Shown: piece after piece, positions 14,301-26,107 of the stretch
How positions within the stretch are numbered: position 1 is the first letter of the stretch
Layout of the letters: each line of letters starts with the position of its first letter
Source: Patagioenas fasciata
Taxonomy: Eukaryota; Chordata; Aves; Columbiformes; Columbidae
Reading direction: 5' to 3'
NCBI RefSeq assembly: GCF_037038585.1
Contig: NC_092520.1
Span: 192,490,604-192,554,603, forward strand
Length of the DNA: 64,000 bases
Made by a program: the position numbers and the translations under genes
The notes under the pieces: generated by a model
The model's input: only the letters and a program-made list of their open reading frames with translations
Databases searched by the model: none
What the model was told of the DNA's origin: nothing

Positions 14301-17300
14301 TCTGCTATGAGAATCATTAGTCAGTCCAGTTTTAATTTTTATCTCATGCAGAACACAGCATCAAACCTGACTATATTGTTTGTAAGTCTGCCATTGTGGC
14401 TGCTTGCAAAGCAGAGGATAAAATTCAAACTTTTATTTCTCATTTTAAAATTACTTTCTAAAAAGATTTTATATTACTATTTATTGTGCAGAGATAGGTA
14501 TTTTCAAAACAAGAAATAGTTGTGTTCTTTATTCAAAGTACTACATTCAGCAAGTTTCTTACAAAAGACCTACCTAGAGACCCTAGGTCCTATTGACCTC
14601 TGTCAGACTACCTCTTCTACAGACCTGAACCAGGTAACTAAAATTGTCTCAATATGTCTCTGTTTCTTCCATTCTGAGAAGTTTTCATCAAATGTTGCTG
14701 AATGACTAATTCAAATGCATTGGGGGTGTTTACACTCAAAAAACAAAACAAAACAGAACAAACCCATACTGCAGCTCTGATCAACAGTTTGAATGGATCA
14801 CTAAAATAACTGCCAGAAATACTTGACCTTGTGAATCGTGCGGACAATTAACTTATTCAACTTATTAAGCTCAGTTGAATTAGTAAAGAATCAAGTAATA
14901 AAAATAGGGCCTTAATAAAACCTGGAATTAAACTCTTTAGAACATGTGTATTTTACGATACAGGGAACAGAAAAGATCATTTAACCTCTCAGAGATCTAC
15001 CAAAGCAAGCCAGCAAGTTCTTATGAAGCGACACAGTTTTTAGAAAAGTCTCTATCCCCAAGGTTTCCCACAGCAGAGACTCAGGCGTATAGATTCCAGA
15101 AATTCTTCTAAAATAAATGTTTTGCAAGGCACCGCAAAGAGCAGCTTGAGCTGAGTGCCTCCTGGAGAGGGACCCTTAGCAGGAAAAAACTTACCCAATT
15201 ATAGCCCCATGATCCAAGCCTCCACCCCTCGTGTGTCATTCCTGGACAGTTGCAAACTCGGAGTCTGGGGTCTCCCCATTCTTCATTGGATCTCTCAGTT
15301 TTCATCAGATGGGCTGTCAGTTAAGCTCTGACCTTCAGTTTCTCTTTTGCACCTGCATCTGTAGAAAATAAGTTCCTAGCAGCTGCTAAAACATTCTTCT
15401 GTTTTGTCTTCTGTTAAGTGCAGTTCTGTTCCCTTACTTATCTCCAGGAACACAGCTCTCGTTATCTCTAGCTTTGAGACTCTGTACCTTTTTTTACTTA
15501 ATGATGCAGAAAGCTCAAAGGTTCACAGCTTGCAGAAGTTATGCTAAGCTAACTTACTTATGCTAAGTGAATTCTACATAAATAGTTTCTAAATAAGTTC
15601 TGTAAGAAGCACTATACCCAAAAAATCAATAAGCTAAGGCAGTCTATTTCCTAACAATAGTCTTCTGCAAGAGTAAAGCTCAAATGTAAGGCTAGAACGG
15701 AGAGGGTTTCTCAACTGCACCAAGCTGTTTCTGGATATACACTGATATACAACTGAATCTTCATGTCCCTACATTATGTTCACTGATTATTCTAGTCCTA
15801 CATATAATTTGGGAATAGCCAATAAAGGTATCTCATCATATGTCATCCAAAACAGATTAATGATAGGAGGAACTGTACACATTTGGTGCATTAAGTTTTA
15901 TTGTACAAATCAGGTTCCAAAGCATCCACATCAGTGGAAAAAGGGATCGTCTTGCCTGCTTTAAGGGATCTACAACATTGTAAGGACAATCTGAGGTCAG
16001 GCTGTGAAAGCTGTCTACTTTGTCAATGCATAATAGCAGGTTTCACTTAGAAAGATGTCACAGACTATTCTGTCTAATACTGGCCATACAATATTTTGCA
16101 GTATTACATAATGGTAGATGAGAGACACAAGCCTTTTGTAAGCGGAATCCAGGGTCTATCTGAGAAAGATCTTGTTATTTTCCTATATTATTACCAAACA
16201 CTCTCTGAGAATGACTTCTGTTTGCACAGCATTTACTGGGTGAAATTTAGACTTGTCTGTGGTCCTGTGCCATTGTTAAAAGTACAACACAGAAACAGCT
16301 TGGTGCTCTCCAGTCCAGTACATCATGGGAGCACAGAGCAGAGCAGTCACTGCAAAGAACAACGATGGAGCCTTTGCAACAGGTAATTACAATATCAAGT
16401 TTGTCTTCATAAATCGTAAGTTTTAAAGCTTTTCGGAGTCCTGACTATATAGGATTTACAGCTATTGTTATTGTTCTGGACTGAATTCTTAAGATAACAA
16501 ACACTATGACATTCGTATATGATGTTTCCCTCTGTTTCCCCATTATCGTCAAGTGTACTTTAGAATTATATGTACATGGTCCTTAAATGTATGTGATATT
16601 TCCTTCCATAAAGGCACAATCCTTACATCTCTCTTCCATCTTTTTCTGTCTGCCTCCCCTAGGCAATTTCTTGAAGCTTTGGTTGGTCCTGCTTTTTCCA
16701 GAAATCTTCCTTTTCCCCATAAGGAAACAAATTTTAAATAAGAACACAGTAAGAGAGAACATGACAACATAAACATAAGGATAGTGACTAAAAGTCACAT
16801 TATATGTCTGTAGATTCTGTAAAATACCACAGGTGGAATAATCAATTTCCTTAAAAAAGACTGCCTAATTGACTATCCTTTACATTAAAATATAAATATT
16901 TGACCCCTCATTATAAAATTAATCTTTCACTAGTAATGATATGAATTTGTATTATTTTTATTACTTTTTATTACTTTGTTTAGCTTTTGGAAATTATTTT
17001 ATTCTATGTCAGCGACACAGATTCCTCTATATTGTGATTAAAAGGCCCAGTTAAATAGTTTCTACTGCTATTTGACTTTCATTTTATTTTCTTATTTTGC
17101 TTAAGAAAGTTTAAAAATCAACCTCCTGTGTAAACTTCTCTCCTCCAGACATTTTATTTCTTATTTCTTTATTTCTGCATGCTTTTTTTAAGCTAAACAT
17201 AAAAAATCTCTTTAGTTTCTTGTCATACGAAAATACATTTATGTCTCCAAACCTGAGTGTTTTAAGTCCATGTTGCACCTTTGAAGGCAGTGAATCAAGT

Positions 17301-18769
17301 GAGTAATAGGTCCCTCCGCACTCAAGATCTCTGAATTTTAAACAGTGTGATTAGCATAAGCCTCAAAACAGATGGCCATTAAACATTACCATGGATAAAG
17401 GCATGAAGGGTCATCATCTGCTAATTTAATACATTTGCTGAATTAATAGTTCTGTTGAGCTGCAGTTAGTGGTGTAAGTAAAATCACCTAATTCATTCAG
17501 AGGGCCTGTTTAAGATCTTATTATTTGGGTTAAGTATAACAGTAATTTTATTCTCACTATAATTTATATCATGAAGGTGCCTAAAATTTCAGAACAAAAT
17601 CTTTTGGTGCTTAAAGCTATTCAAACACAAAGTGATGGATTATCTGTATCCTAAAGATCCTGTGTTCTAAGTAGATTATAAGAGTAAAGTGAAAAGAATA
17701 TGCCATAAAACCCAAAGAAGAAAATAATAATGGCTTCAAAATGGTCTTTTGATGAGGGCTGATCTGCACAGGTATTTTATTGACTTCACTGTGCTGGTAT
17801 AGAAAGTGCTGTTGAAAACTCTTTGCAACCCCATATCACAGATGACATTTAAAAATGTTTTTGCCATGACAACTACATCTAATGCAGGTTTCACAAAATC
17901 TGGAGCAGGCCCTCAATAAAGAAATTATAGTGATCATTTCATAACAATTTTGCTGTACTTATTTTGTGTCTCAATGTTATTTTTTTCCCTTTCATCCATC
18001 CATCCTTTCCTCAAAACAGTTTAGAATAAGAAAGTTTTCTTGCAGCTTGAATGGAGACAAAAATTATTGTGACAGTGTACCTGCTAGATTATTTATCTTC
18101 TAGATCTCAAAAACGTGTGCATACTGACTCTTTCGGTTGTGCCAAGATGATTCAAGCTGATGTGAACATTGTAATATTAGGAGTTCCTTACATAGATAAT
18201 TCTGATGGAACAAAATTAGGAAAAACTCTTCATTTTGGCATATGTGGGAGAATAGTATCTTCTGTCACAAGGCATGGTTGAGCACCTGTCTATGTGTTGA
18301 GCAGCCAAGACAGCTAGTCAGAGAGTAGCTTAAAACGATAGGCAATTTCTGAATGAAAAAACCAGACAACTGACAGGAGAAGTAGTTAACTTCATTCTGG
18401 AGCAATCACATCTTGGTAGCACTAAAGATTCTTTAAACTCAGCTTAAGCGATTTTTCCTTGATATTTTCTTAAAAACAGGATGATTTAATTGATTTCTAC
18501 TAAGACTGCCATTTTCTTCCAAATAATAGACTAAGAAAGAAGCATGGCAATGGGAGATCCACTCAGTCAAATACCCTGTCCCAGACCGTGACCAACATTG
18601 AACGTCTTGTGAGAGAGCATAACAGATAAGTGTGCAGTAACAGCTTCCTACCTTCCTAGCTTCCTAGCTTCCTAGCTCTGAATCCGTGATTCAGAGACAA
18701 AGAGTTACATTTATTTCTGTGTTTAGCCTGTGGTGAAATTCTGTTCTACTAATATGCATCATTCCTGAG
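8346..18769. other. AT-rich non-coding DNA
   Basis: No recognised gene, RNA or transposon was found. Short frames occur but lack motifs, and their composition matches the background. There is a short (AC)n run near 9931-9946 and several poly-A/T runs. An octamer-like CTTCCTAG repeat of about three units lies at 18654-18678. A moderately GC-richer patch at about 15110-15310 could not be assigned. Confidence 0.5.
18651..18678. repeat. Short tandem repeat (CTTCCTAG)n
   Basis: Three nearly perfect CTTCCTAG units follow an imperfect first unit. This is a small microsatellite with no coding content. Confidence 0.8.
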
Positions 18770-19190
18770 TCCATTTTTGCTTTTGGCATTCACCAATATC
18801 CCAAGGCAAAGAGTTCCACAGCTTAAGCACATACTTTTGTATGAGTCTGAACCAAAAAGTTTCATTTGATGATTTCTTAATCATTGTGAGAAACTATGAA
18901 TAAACACTGTATATTCACCTTCCTCTTGTTAACCATGACTTTTTTACTGTTACCATTTGATTCATTATTCATCCTTTTTTCAAAGTAAAGAATATTAATC
19001 AATTTCTTCAACACATAAATTAATCTACAGCAATTACTTTTTAAAATCGTTTTTTCCATGCCTTTCTCTGTTTCTGCCAAAGATTTCAGATGGAGAAAGA
19101 AGAAATGCACATTGCATTGAAGATGCAGATGTTCTAGAGATTTATAAAGTCTCATGATTTCTGCTTTATGATCTATTTTGTTGTTAATCA
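18770..19190 (-). mobile_element. Old CR1/L3-type LINE fragment (3' part), antisense
   Basis: Near 18797-18835 the plus strand has phrases such as GGCAAAGAGTTCCACAGCTTAA. From memory, these belong to the inverted 3' part of old CR1/L3-like LINEs of reptiles and birds. The remainder is decayed, AT-rich and has no long frame. The fragment is directly followed by a younger CR1 tail, and further LINE-like antisense sequence resumes near 20.32 kb. It may therefore be the 3' half of one old element split by the insertion. Family assignment is from recall, not a search. Confidence 0.45.
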
Positions 19191-19612
19191 CAGAATCACA
19201 GAATGTTAGGGGTTGGAAGAGACCTCAAAAGATCACCTAGTCCAATCCCCCTGCCAGAGCAGGAACACTTAAGTGAGGTTACAGAGGAATGCATCCAGGT
19301 GGGTTTTGAATGTCTCCAGGGAAGGAAACTCCACAACCCCGCTGGGCAGCCTGTTCCAGTGCTCCATCACCCTCACCGTGAAGAAATTTCTTCTCAAATT
19401 TAAATGGAACCTCCAGTGTTCCAGTTTATACCCATTGCCCCTTGTCTTATCATTTGTTGTCATTGAGAAGAGCCTGGCTCCATCCTTGTGACACTCACCC
19501 TTTACATATTTATAAATGTTAATGAGGTCGCCCCTCAGTCTCCTCTTCTCCAAGCTAAAGAGACCCAGTTGCTTCAGCCTTTCCTCATAAGTGAGATGTT
19601 CTACTCCCTTAT
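19191..19612 (-). mobile_element. CR1 LINE, 5'-truncated 3' end
   Basis: Read on the minus strand, this is the last ~420 bases of a CR1 element. The left edge has the CR1 3' terminus (two AATCACAG octamer units, then the GGGTTGGAAGAGACCTC motif). The minus-strand frame at 19269-19553 encodes the C-terminal end of the CR1 reverse-transcriptase polyprotein, including [11 protein letters not shown] and EHWNRLP. It is one of the younger-looking copies and apparently sits inside an older antisense LINE. There is no poly-A tail, as is normal for CR1. Confidence 0.9.
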
Positions 19613-20319
19613 CTTAAGATTTCTGCTGAAAATTGCTGTTTGCCATTAAACTGTCAAAAATTAGTCAAAGAAAACCCTTCTAACTGGAAAAGCTTTATGT
19701 AGAGTGCATCACAAAGTGAAATATTTAGGATTGCTTTGTGTTTTACTTTGTTTTTCCCCTATTGCACTTTTCACATTTTATATATCTAGATTTTTTTTTT
19801 TTTTTCTGGTCGCTGTTATTCACAGCTACACTAATTATACTCTTCCCACTTTTTTGTGAACGTGTTGAATATCACAAATGTCACAGAAAGATATGATGGG
19901 ATTTATTCCCTGTATTTATTAACTGACAAACGCTATTCTAGATTTTTTGTGTTATATTTTCAAATATGCTGATGGCAGTTACTCAGAAAGTCTGCTTTCC
20001 CAGCAGTTTATGATATGATTAACATTAAATTGAAGGGGATGAATAATAGATTAAGACACAGAAATTCACAGACCTACATGAGACACGTGTGAGATCTTCC
20101 ATTAGAGTAAGTGAAGACCAAATCCTGAAATCTGAAGGGTTTTCCATCTCACCTTAAACTAGGCACTTATGTGTGAACTTATGTATGATTCCACAATAAT
20201 GGGATCATTGTTGTTTACAAAGTCATTGTGTCCTTCAGAGAAAGTTAGGAATTTTTTTTTAATCATATTTATCCATGTTCCAGCTTCTTTCGTTCTTTAT
20301 TATACTTTGTGCTAATTTC

Positions 20320-21480
20320 CCTAACACAGAAGGCCAACTTACTGGTCTGTAGTTTTCCAGATTCCACTGGGTCCTGTAAAAAAGTAAATATTGTATTTGC
20401 CACATTTCATTCTACTGATGATAAGTATGATTAAGTGATAGGTTATGGGATTAGTAATTTGACAATTTCATTTTTCAGTTCTTTCTGAGTGATGGATGAA
20501 TACTTGACAATTTCTTACTATTCATCTGGCTATTTTGTTCTAAAATACGTTCTAGTGACATGATAGCCTGCAATAGTTTCTTCAAGTTACCTCATTTAAA
20601 CAAAATTTCTGGGAAGAACTTTGTGTAGCTCCTTTGTGGTGGACACTAATGCAAATAGTGTGTTAGTTCTCTACTCTCTTCTTACATTTCTTGAACATTC
20701 CTATTACGACTTCCTCATCTACTGACCTTACAGACTTTCTGTCAATTTTCCTGTTTCTGTTCTGTTTGAAAACCAAAGTTTTATTAGTACTTTTCCTACA
20801 TTTAGCAAGCTGTTTTTCAAAACATTTCTTGATCTGCCTTTTCATCATTTTATATTTAACCTGCTAGAATTTATACTATTTTAAATTCTGTTAATTTTTA
20901 AATTATTTCAATTTTTTAAAAAGGAAGTCATTTTAATTATAACAATGTGCTTTAATGTGTCTTAGTTAAGAAGCATTTTGGAGAGTTAAACTAATTGTCA
21001 GTTTTAAGTCCATTTTAGTTTGCTATGTTTATGTATGCTGTGTAATTTTGAACAGCATCCAGAGTGATTTAAAAATTAATATTCAATTATCTTTCTCATT
21101 CATTGTATACGTTCTTTTTGGAGTTAAGAATTATGGCATGGAATTTTCTGGATTTCTCTTTCTTACTTCTAAGTTTAAGTACATTGAGGTGAGCAGATCT
21201 TCTCCCTTCTCATTAGTTACTCCATAAAGAAATCTCTTCTAATTTACGATTCTTTAATCTCTGTATTATGTCTCATCATGAGTTTACCTCATCTCTATGG
21301 AAATATTGAGATTTCCTATTACTACTGTGCTTGCTGCTGTTGCAGTGTCTGCAATTTGCTTAGCATGTCATAGTCACATGACATGTCATTTAGGTACCTG
21401 ACAGTGAAGTTGTCCACTTGTTATCTTCCTATTTATGCGTACAGTCTATGTAATGTTTTGTGGTACTTGCTGATTCATTA
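20320..21480 (-). mobile_element. Old CR1/L3-type LINE fragment (RT start and linker), antisense
   Basis: On the minus strand around 20333-20370 a frame reads ENYRPVSWPS. This matches the NYRPVSL motif that opens the reverse-transcriptase core of CR1/L3 LINEs. The following plus-strand DNA (about 20480-20870, 21140-21320) resembles the inverted linker and endonuclease part of the same family, with many stops and indels. It is old and decayed. With 18770-19190 it may form one element interrupted by the young CR1 at 19191-19612. Confidence 0.45.
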
Positions 21481-21905
21481 AGGAATTTTCCTGTTTGATG
21501 CTATGCTTTAGTGATACGTGATACTGCTGAAATGTGACAGTCTTCTACTGAAAGGACTTGCTATGTCCTGGAGAAAGAATTTTATATGATCAATTTATAT
21601 TCTTATTATTCTCTTGGTTATCCTTTTCCTATTGTATTTCTGATAATATCCTTGTTAAGCATCAGCTAGTATATTCACCCACAAATAAATTTGTATTTCT
21701 GGCATTGTATAGATGAAATAATTCATATCAACTTCTGCTGTATTACTTGAAGATCTGGGGCTTTTGTTTCCTGTGCTAGAGGATGACTCATCACAGCTGG
21801 ATGAGGAGGTATATTAACCATAGTTTCTGTTATATGAGGAAGACTGAAATAACTAGAGACTCAGAATAAAAAAATAAAAAAGAGTCTATATTTCACTCTT
21901 TTTTC

Positions 21906-21936
21906 TCTTCTTTTTTTTTTTTTTTTTTTTTTTTTC
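21906..21936. repeat. Poly-T tract
   Basis: About 26 consecutive T follow a CTTTTTTCTC run. This is a low-complexity tract with no other sign of an RNA-derived element. Confidence 0.8.
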
Positions 21937-22382
21937 CATTCAGTCTGGATCACAGAAGAAACCACTGCTAGAACCAAGCTACTATTATCCAAACTGAAAT
22001 TTGGGCTGAAATGATAAAATGACAGTGTGAAAGTCTATATGGAGAAAAACACTGATTTTTGGTGGTGGCTGAAGATAAGGCATTACTGATTTTCACCTCT
22101 TTCTAATCTTTAATTTCCATGTCTGGATGGTTAAACATTGAAAAAAAAAAAAAACAACAACACACAAACAAATAGACAAAAAGAAGGAGAGAGAGAAAGA
22201 GAAAACAACTAATATTTAATTGTTTAATCCATTCTGTCCCCTTACAGGAAGTTTTCTCATATCCAGACAACAAATACAATTTCAGCATTCTCCTGGACTC
22301 AGGCACAAGGTATTTCAAAGTAGTTGTCCCTCTGTTGCCATTATACAGCTTTTAATCTCCCCATTGTGAGACCAACTTCATA

Positions 22383-22388
22383 TCAATT
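22383..22388. repeat. Target-site duplication, left copy (TCAATT)
   Basis: The six bases TCAATT lie directly before the LTR end and recur directly after the other LTR at 29354-29359. A 6-bp duplication is usual for alpha- and betaretroviral integrases. Confidence 0.93.
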
Positions 22389-22838
22389 TGTGGCGGTAGC
22401 AAATTCGACGAATCCAGACGCCGGCATAAGCTCTTTGATCGAACGGGCGGGCCGGGCGAGAGTAAGGAGTCTAATTCAATGTGAATTTACCATCCGTACT
22501 CTTTAATGAACTCTTAAACAACACTGAATATCAATGTCCCCGAGACCACGTTTTTCCAAGCCTTATATACTCTCTACCAAAAGGCCATGCGGCAAGCGCA
22601 GGCTACAATTGGTTACACTCACAGTCACTCATCCCCCCCACTATGGCGATTGGCTGCAGGGCACTGTTCACAGACTGTTCATGCGCAGCGGCAACGCCCC
22701 TCCTGCAGCCTGGGTCGAGAGCAGAGCAGCTTCTGTTTACTTTCCTTTTGTCTCTGGTGTCTCAGGGAAATCCTTCCGTGTAGCACAGCCGCATCAAGCC
22801 CTGGCTTGTTCACAGCACACAGCCAGAGACTCTCCACA
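22389..22838 (-). repeat. 3' LTR of the provirus
   Basis: This 450-bp LTR has proviral ends TGTGGAGAG and CCGCCACA. It is identical to the 5' LTR except at 22728. In proviral orientation it has CCAAT motifs, a TATATAAG box (22562-22569) and an ATTAAA polyadenylation signal (22502-22507). The latter should define the proviral transcript end at roughly 22480-22490. Confidence 0.96.
22502..22507 (-). terminator. ATTAAA polyadenylation signal in 3' LTR
   Basis: ATTAAA lies on the minus strand about 55 bases downstream of the TATA box, placing it in the R region. It is the only good poly-A signal I see in the LTR. The cleavage position is inferred. Confidence 0.65.
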
Positions 22839-22864
22839 ATTCCTCCTTTTTTTTTTTTTTTTTT
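22839..22864 (-). promoter_or_regulatory. Polypurine tract for plus-strand priming
   Basis: On the proviral strand, 18 A followed by GGAGGAAT abut the 5' end of the 3' LTR. This is the expected position and composition of the primer for plus-strand DNA synthesis. The final T before the LTR is a one-base interruption. Confidence 0.88.
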
Positions 22865-23191
22865 GGACAAGCCAGGATTGATTAGCTGTGTGTTCTAATC
22901 CTTTTTTGATATGTGATAAAAAAACAACTTATACATAACATATAAATAACAACAACAATCAACGTAAACAATGCACTTTGCAATAAACCTGAGGTATTCC
23001 ATTGCCATTTAAATATCGCAATGGATTGATTAAACAAATTCCAAGAACTTTGGTTTAAAGATACTCAACTTATAACAAACGATGTGCTGGGTGTTGATAA
23101 ACTTACTCAAGAGGTAGTGGTGTTTAAAGATCTACTTATATAACTATAGTACGCATACATGTCACAGCTAAATCAATGCAAAGGTTACACC
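22865..23191 (-). other. Non-coding segment between pol and polypurine tract (env absent)
   Basis: These 327 bases separate the pol stop from the polypurine tract. No frame has a signal peptide, surface or transmembrane envelope domain. The segment is AT-rich and contains a perfect 8-bp inverted repeat (arms 22998-23005 and 23018-23025, 12-base loop). Env was either lost by deletion in an ancestor or never present. The segment may hold RNA signals for export or packaging, but this is not shown. Confidence 0.75.
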
Positions 23192-25931
23192 TCACTCTGT
23201 GACCTCCGAGGGTTCTGCTGCAGGGAGTTGATTTGGTTGAGTTTGGTTCAACTCCGGCTTTACTGCTCGACTTGGAACCCACAATGGACCTTGATCTGTG
23301 GAGAGACACATATACCCTCTACCATTAAAAATAACAGGTACTGGTCCCTTCCACAATCCAGTGGTGGGATCACGATATCTCACCATGAATTCCGGTAAAG
23401 TGTTTTTCCTTCCTAGTCTGATCTGATAATGATGAATGATCACAGGAGGCTCCTCATGGTCTCCAGTTAAACATAAATAATTCAAGGTAAACAACACCTT
23501 TGCTAAACGCTGTTGACAATCTAACTCTTCCTGCTTCTGTTTGCTCAAATACCCTTTAATCATTTGATGTGCTCTCTCGATGATTCCTTGGCCTGTTGGG
23601 GAATGAGGAATACCCGTAACGTGTTTCACTCCCCATTTCATTAGAAAAGTTCTAACTTTCTGGCTAACATAGGCAGGGCCATTGTCTGTCTTAATCTTTT
23701 CTGGGACACCCATTACAGCAAAACAAGCTGTAAGATGTTTACATACATGTAGTGCTTTTTCTCCTGGTAAAGCAGTAGCCCATATCATTTTTGAAAAAGT
23801 ATCAATTGTGACATGCACATATTTAAGTCTTCCAAATTCTGGCACATGTGTCACATCCATTTGCCATACTTCTAAGGCTTTTAAACCTCGAGGATTGACA
23901 CCGATTCCTATACCTAACATCTGGCTTCCACACTGAGGACATGCCTGTACAATACTTCTTGCTTCATTTAAAGTTAAATCGAATTGTCTTTGGAGACCTC
24001 TGGCATTCTGATGAAAGCTCTCATGACTTTGTCTCGCTTGTTGGAATTTATCTGTTGGAGGCATGTGCTGTACTGAACTTACTAAACTATCTGCAATTTG
24101 ATTTCCTTCACCTAGACCAAGATTCCATTGATGACTGCGGATGTGAATCACACAACAGGGTTCTTTTCTTTGATTTAAAATAGCTCTCAATTGTACAAAC
24201 AATTTTCCTAATCGAGGATTATTCGATTGTCTTAAGAGGGCATTTTCCATTCTGGGTATTACACCTGCTACATACAAAGAATCTGTGACAACATTTAAAG
24301 CAGATTTCAGCCAATTATTTAAGGCCCATATTACTGCCGTGAGCTCTAAAGTCTGCAATGAATCCTCTTTTGAACCTTCAATTAAATGCTGTTTCCATTG
24401 ACTATTCTCTTGCCAGACACATGCTGCCTGGTGTCTTCGTTTTCCTGCATCTGTATATACTGTAAGGCCTTCAACAGGTTTTGCTTTTACTTTGCTTCTC
24501 TCTAACCACTGATTTGTTCTAAGGAATTGCCATAGTTTACCTTTTGGTTGTCGTGAATGTACCTTGCCTATAAATCCTAATAATGCATTCTGTATAGGCA
24601 TCGAATGTCTCAGCCACCATTCTAAATCGGCTCCATTTATCGGAATACTGATGTCATCTGGTTCCTGACCGCTAATTTCTAATATTCGAGATCTTCCTTT
24701 TCGAATCAATTCTCCAATTGCTTCTGGTCTCGTTTGAATACTGAATTTTGGCTGGACACTGAGAAAAATCCACTCTAATAATCGCAAATCATTTTCTGTT
24801 TTCAATCTGACAGTGGCACAAAAGGAAGAATCTGTAGCAAGATCTATGGGGAATTCCCCGTTTTTGTTTTGCCACTGGCAGATGATTGCACACGGATGTT
24901 CTAGATTGCTAATAAGGAGGGAAATTGGTCGATCAGAAAGTCTTCGGCTAGACCAATTTGTCTGTACTTTTTGTGTAATATCAGAAAGACATTTGAGATG
25001 CACGGACTCTAAGCTTATTTTCTTAGCTGGATCACCTCCTTTTAGAAGTGAAGTAAGAGGTGCTATATCATTGTTAGTAATGCCTACGCAATTTCTAATC
25101 CATTGTATGTCCCCTAACAATTTTTGGACATCATTTAATGTTTGTAAATCAGTATGTAATTCAATTTTTTGTGGACGAATCTGTGCATCACAAATGGACC
25201 AACCAAGGTATTTCCAAGGTGCAGACTTTTGAACTTTCTCTGGAGCTATAACCAACCCCTTTTCTTTGAGTTTGATCGTAATTTGGACTATGGAATTTTC
25301 TGTGAACTCAGCTTGTTGACAGAACAGAATATCATCCATATAATGATAAATAATTGTTTGTTTCCATGATGCACGAATAGGTTGAAGTGCCCATGCAACA
25401 TACATTTGGCACAGTGTAGGAGAATTTTTCATACCTTGCGGTAGCACTACCCACTCATACCTTTTAGCTGGTTCCGCTTTGTTTACTGAAGGCAGTGTAA
25501 ATGCAAAACGCTGTGTATCTTGTTCATGTAAAGGAATGGTAAAGAAACAATCCTTTAAATCTATAATTAGAATATGCCAATTTTCTGGTAACATTACAGG
25601 TGATGGTAATCCAGGCTGTAAAGCACCCATGGCTTGCATTTGATCATTTACCTTTCGCAAGTCATGTAATAATCGCCACTTTCCACTCTTTTTTTGGTAT
25701 TACAAAAATTGGGGTATTCCATGGACTAGTAGAAGGCTTGATATGGCCTGCAACTAATTGCTCTTCTACTAATTCACGTGCCTTTTGCAGTCGCTCTTCT
25801 GTTAATGGCCACTGGTCAACCCAAACTGGGCTATCTGTTAACCAGGTCAATGGAGGGTTGGGCAACTGCTTTCCAGTGACCACTAAGGAAAAGGTGAAGT
25901 AGTTAACACGGCACCAAGTTGCCCCAAGACG
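23192..25931 (-). pseudogene. pol: reverse transcriptase, RNase H, integrase (frameshifted)
   Basis: The pol frame opens after a stop at 25932-25934, in the -1 frame relative to pro, and overlaps it by about 46 bases. The first part (to 25662) carries the fingers of reverse transcriptase, with the PSTSPWNTPIFVI motif. It runs out of frame at a 7-A homopolymer (25689-25695). The second part is an open frame of 822 codons from 25660 to 23192. Residue numbers within it: catalytic Asp of LIIDLKD at 34; YMDD at 107-110; RNase H residues D404, E439, D460, D524; integrase zinc site H546, H550, C574, C577; integrase catalytic D602, D659, E695 with the canonical 35-residue spacing. The C-terminal DNA-binding region is present. 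Reverse transcription of the genomic RNA and integration would be its roles. The frameshift should abolish RT, unless it is a sequencing error. Domains after the break look functional, which fits a very recent lesion. Confidence 0.95.
25689..25695 (-). other. Frameshift position in the RT part of pol
   Basis: A run of seven A on the proviral strand marks where the RT reading frame changes. Upstream and downstream sequence both match RT but in different frames. Homopolymers are prone to slippage in vivo and to miscalls in sequencing, so either source is possible. Confidence 0.8.
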
Positions 25932-26104
25932 TCACGGCCAATAAGCGCCTCAAGGCTGCTTGGCAATTCCATTACATACACCCTAAGGGTAACACATTGA
26001 CCTTCAGGGAAACTAATCGAAATGGGATCAACACTTATATTTGGAGTAGTTTGACCACCTACTCCAGCTACAGTGGAAGAGATTGATTTTTGAAGTTTCC
26101 AATT

Positions 26105-26107
26105 TCA
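26105..26107 (-). other. In-frame TGA in the protease
   Basis: The stop falls after ISQFKWP. The reading frame stays open and protease-like for more than 70 further codons. It is therefore an inactivating point lesion in pro, not the natural end. Confidence 0.85.

Noticed and set aside
15108..15305. GC-richer patch considered as an LTR or exon
   Set aside because: No LTR ends, target duplication or domain could be identified.
22324..22898. Plus-strand frames across the LTRs (also 28824-29488)
   Set aside because: They run opposite to the proviral promoter and recur in both LTRs as shadows.
22865..23191. Remnant of env or an accessory gene between pol and the 3' LTR
   Set aside because: All frames are short; no signal peptide, furin site, fusion or transmembrane pattern visible.
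24813..25232. Plus-strand 139-codon frame inside pol
   Set aside because: Shadow of the minus-strand RT/RNase H coding sequence.
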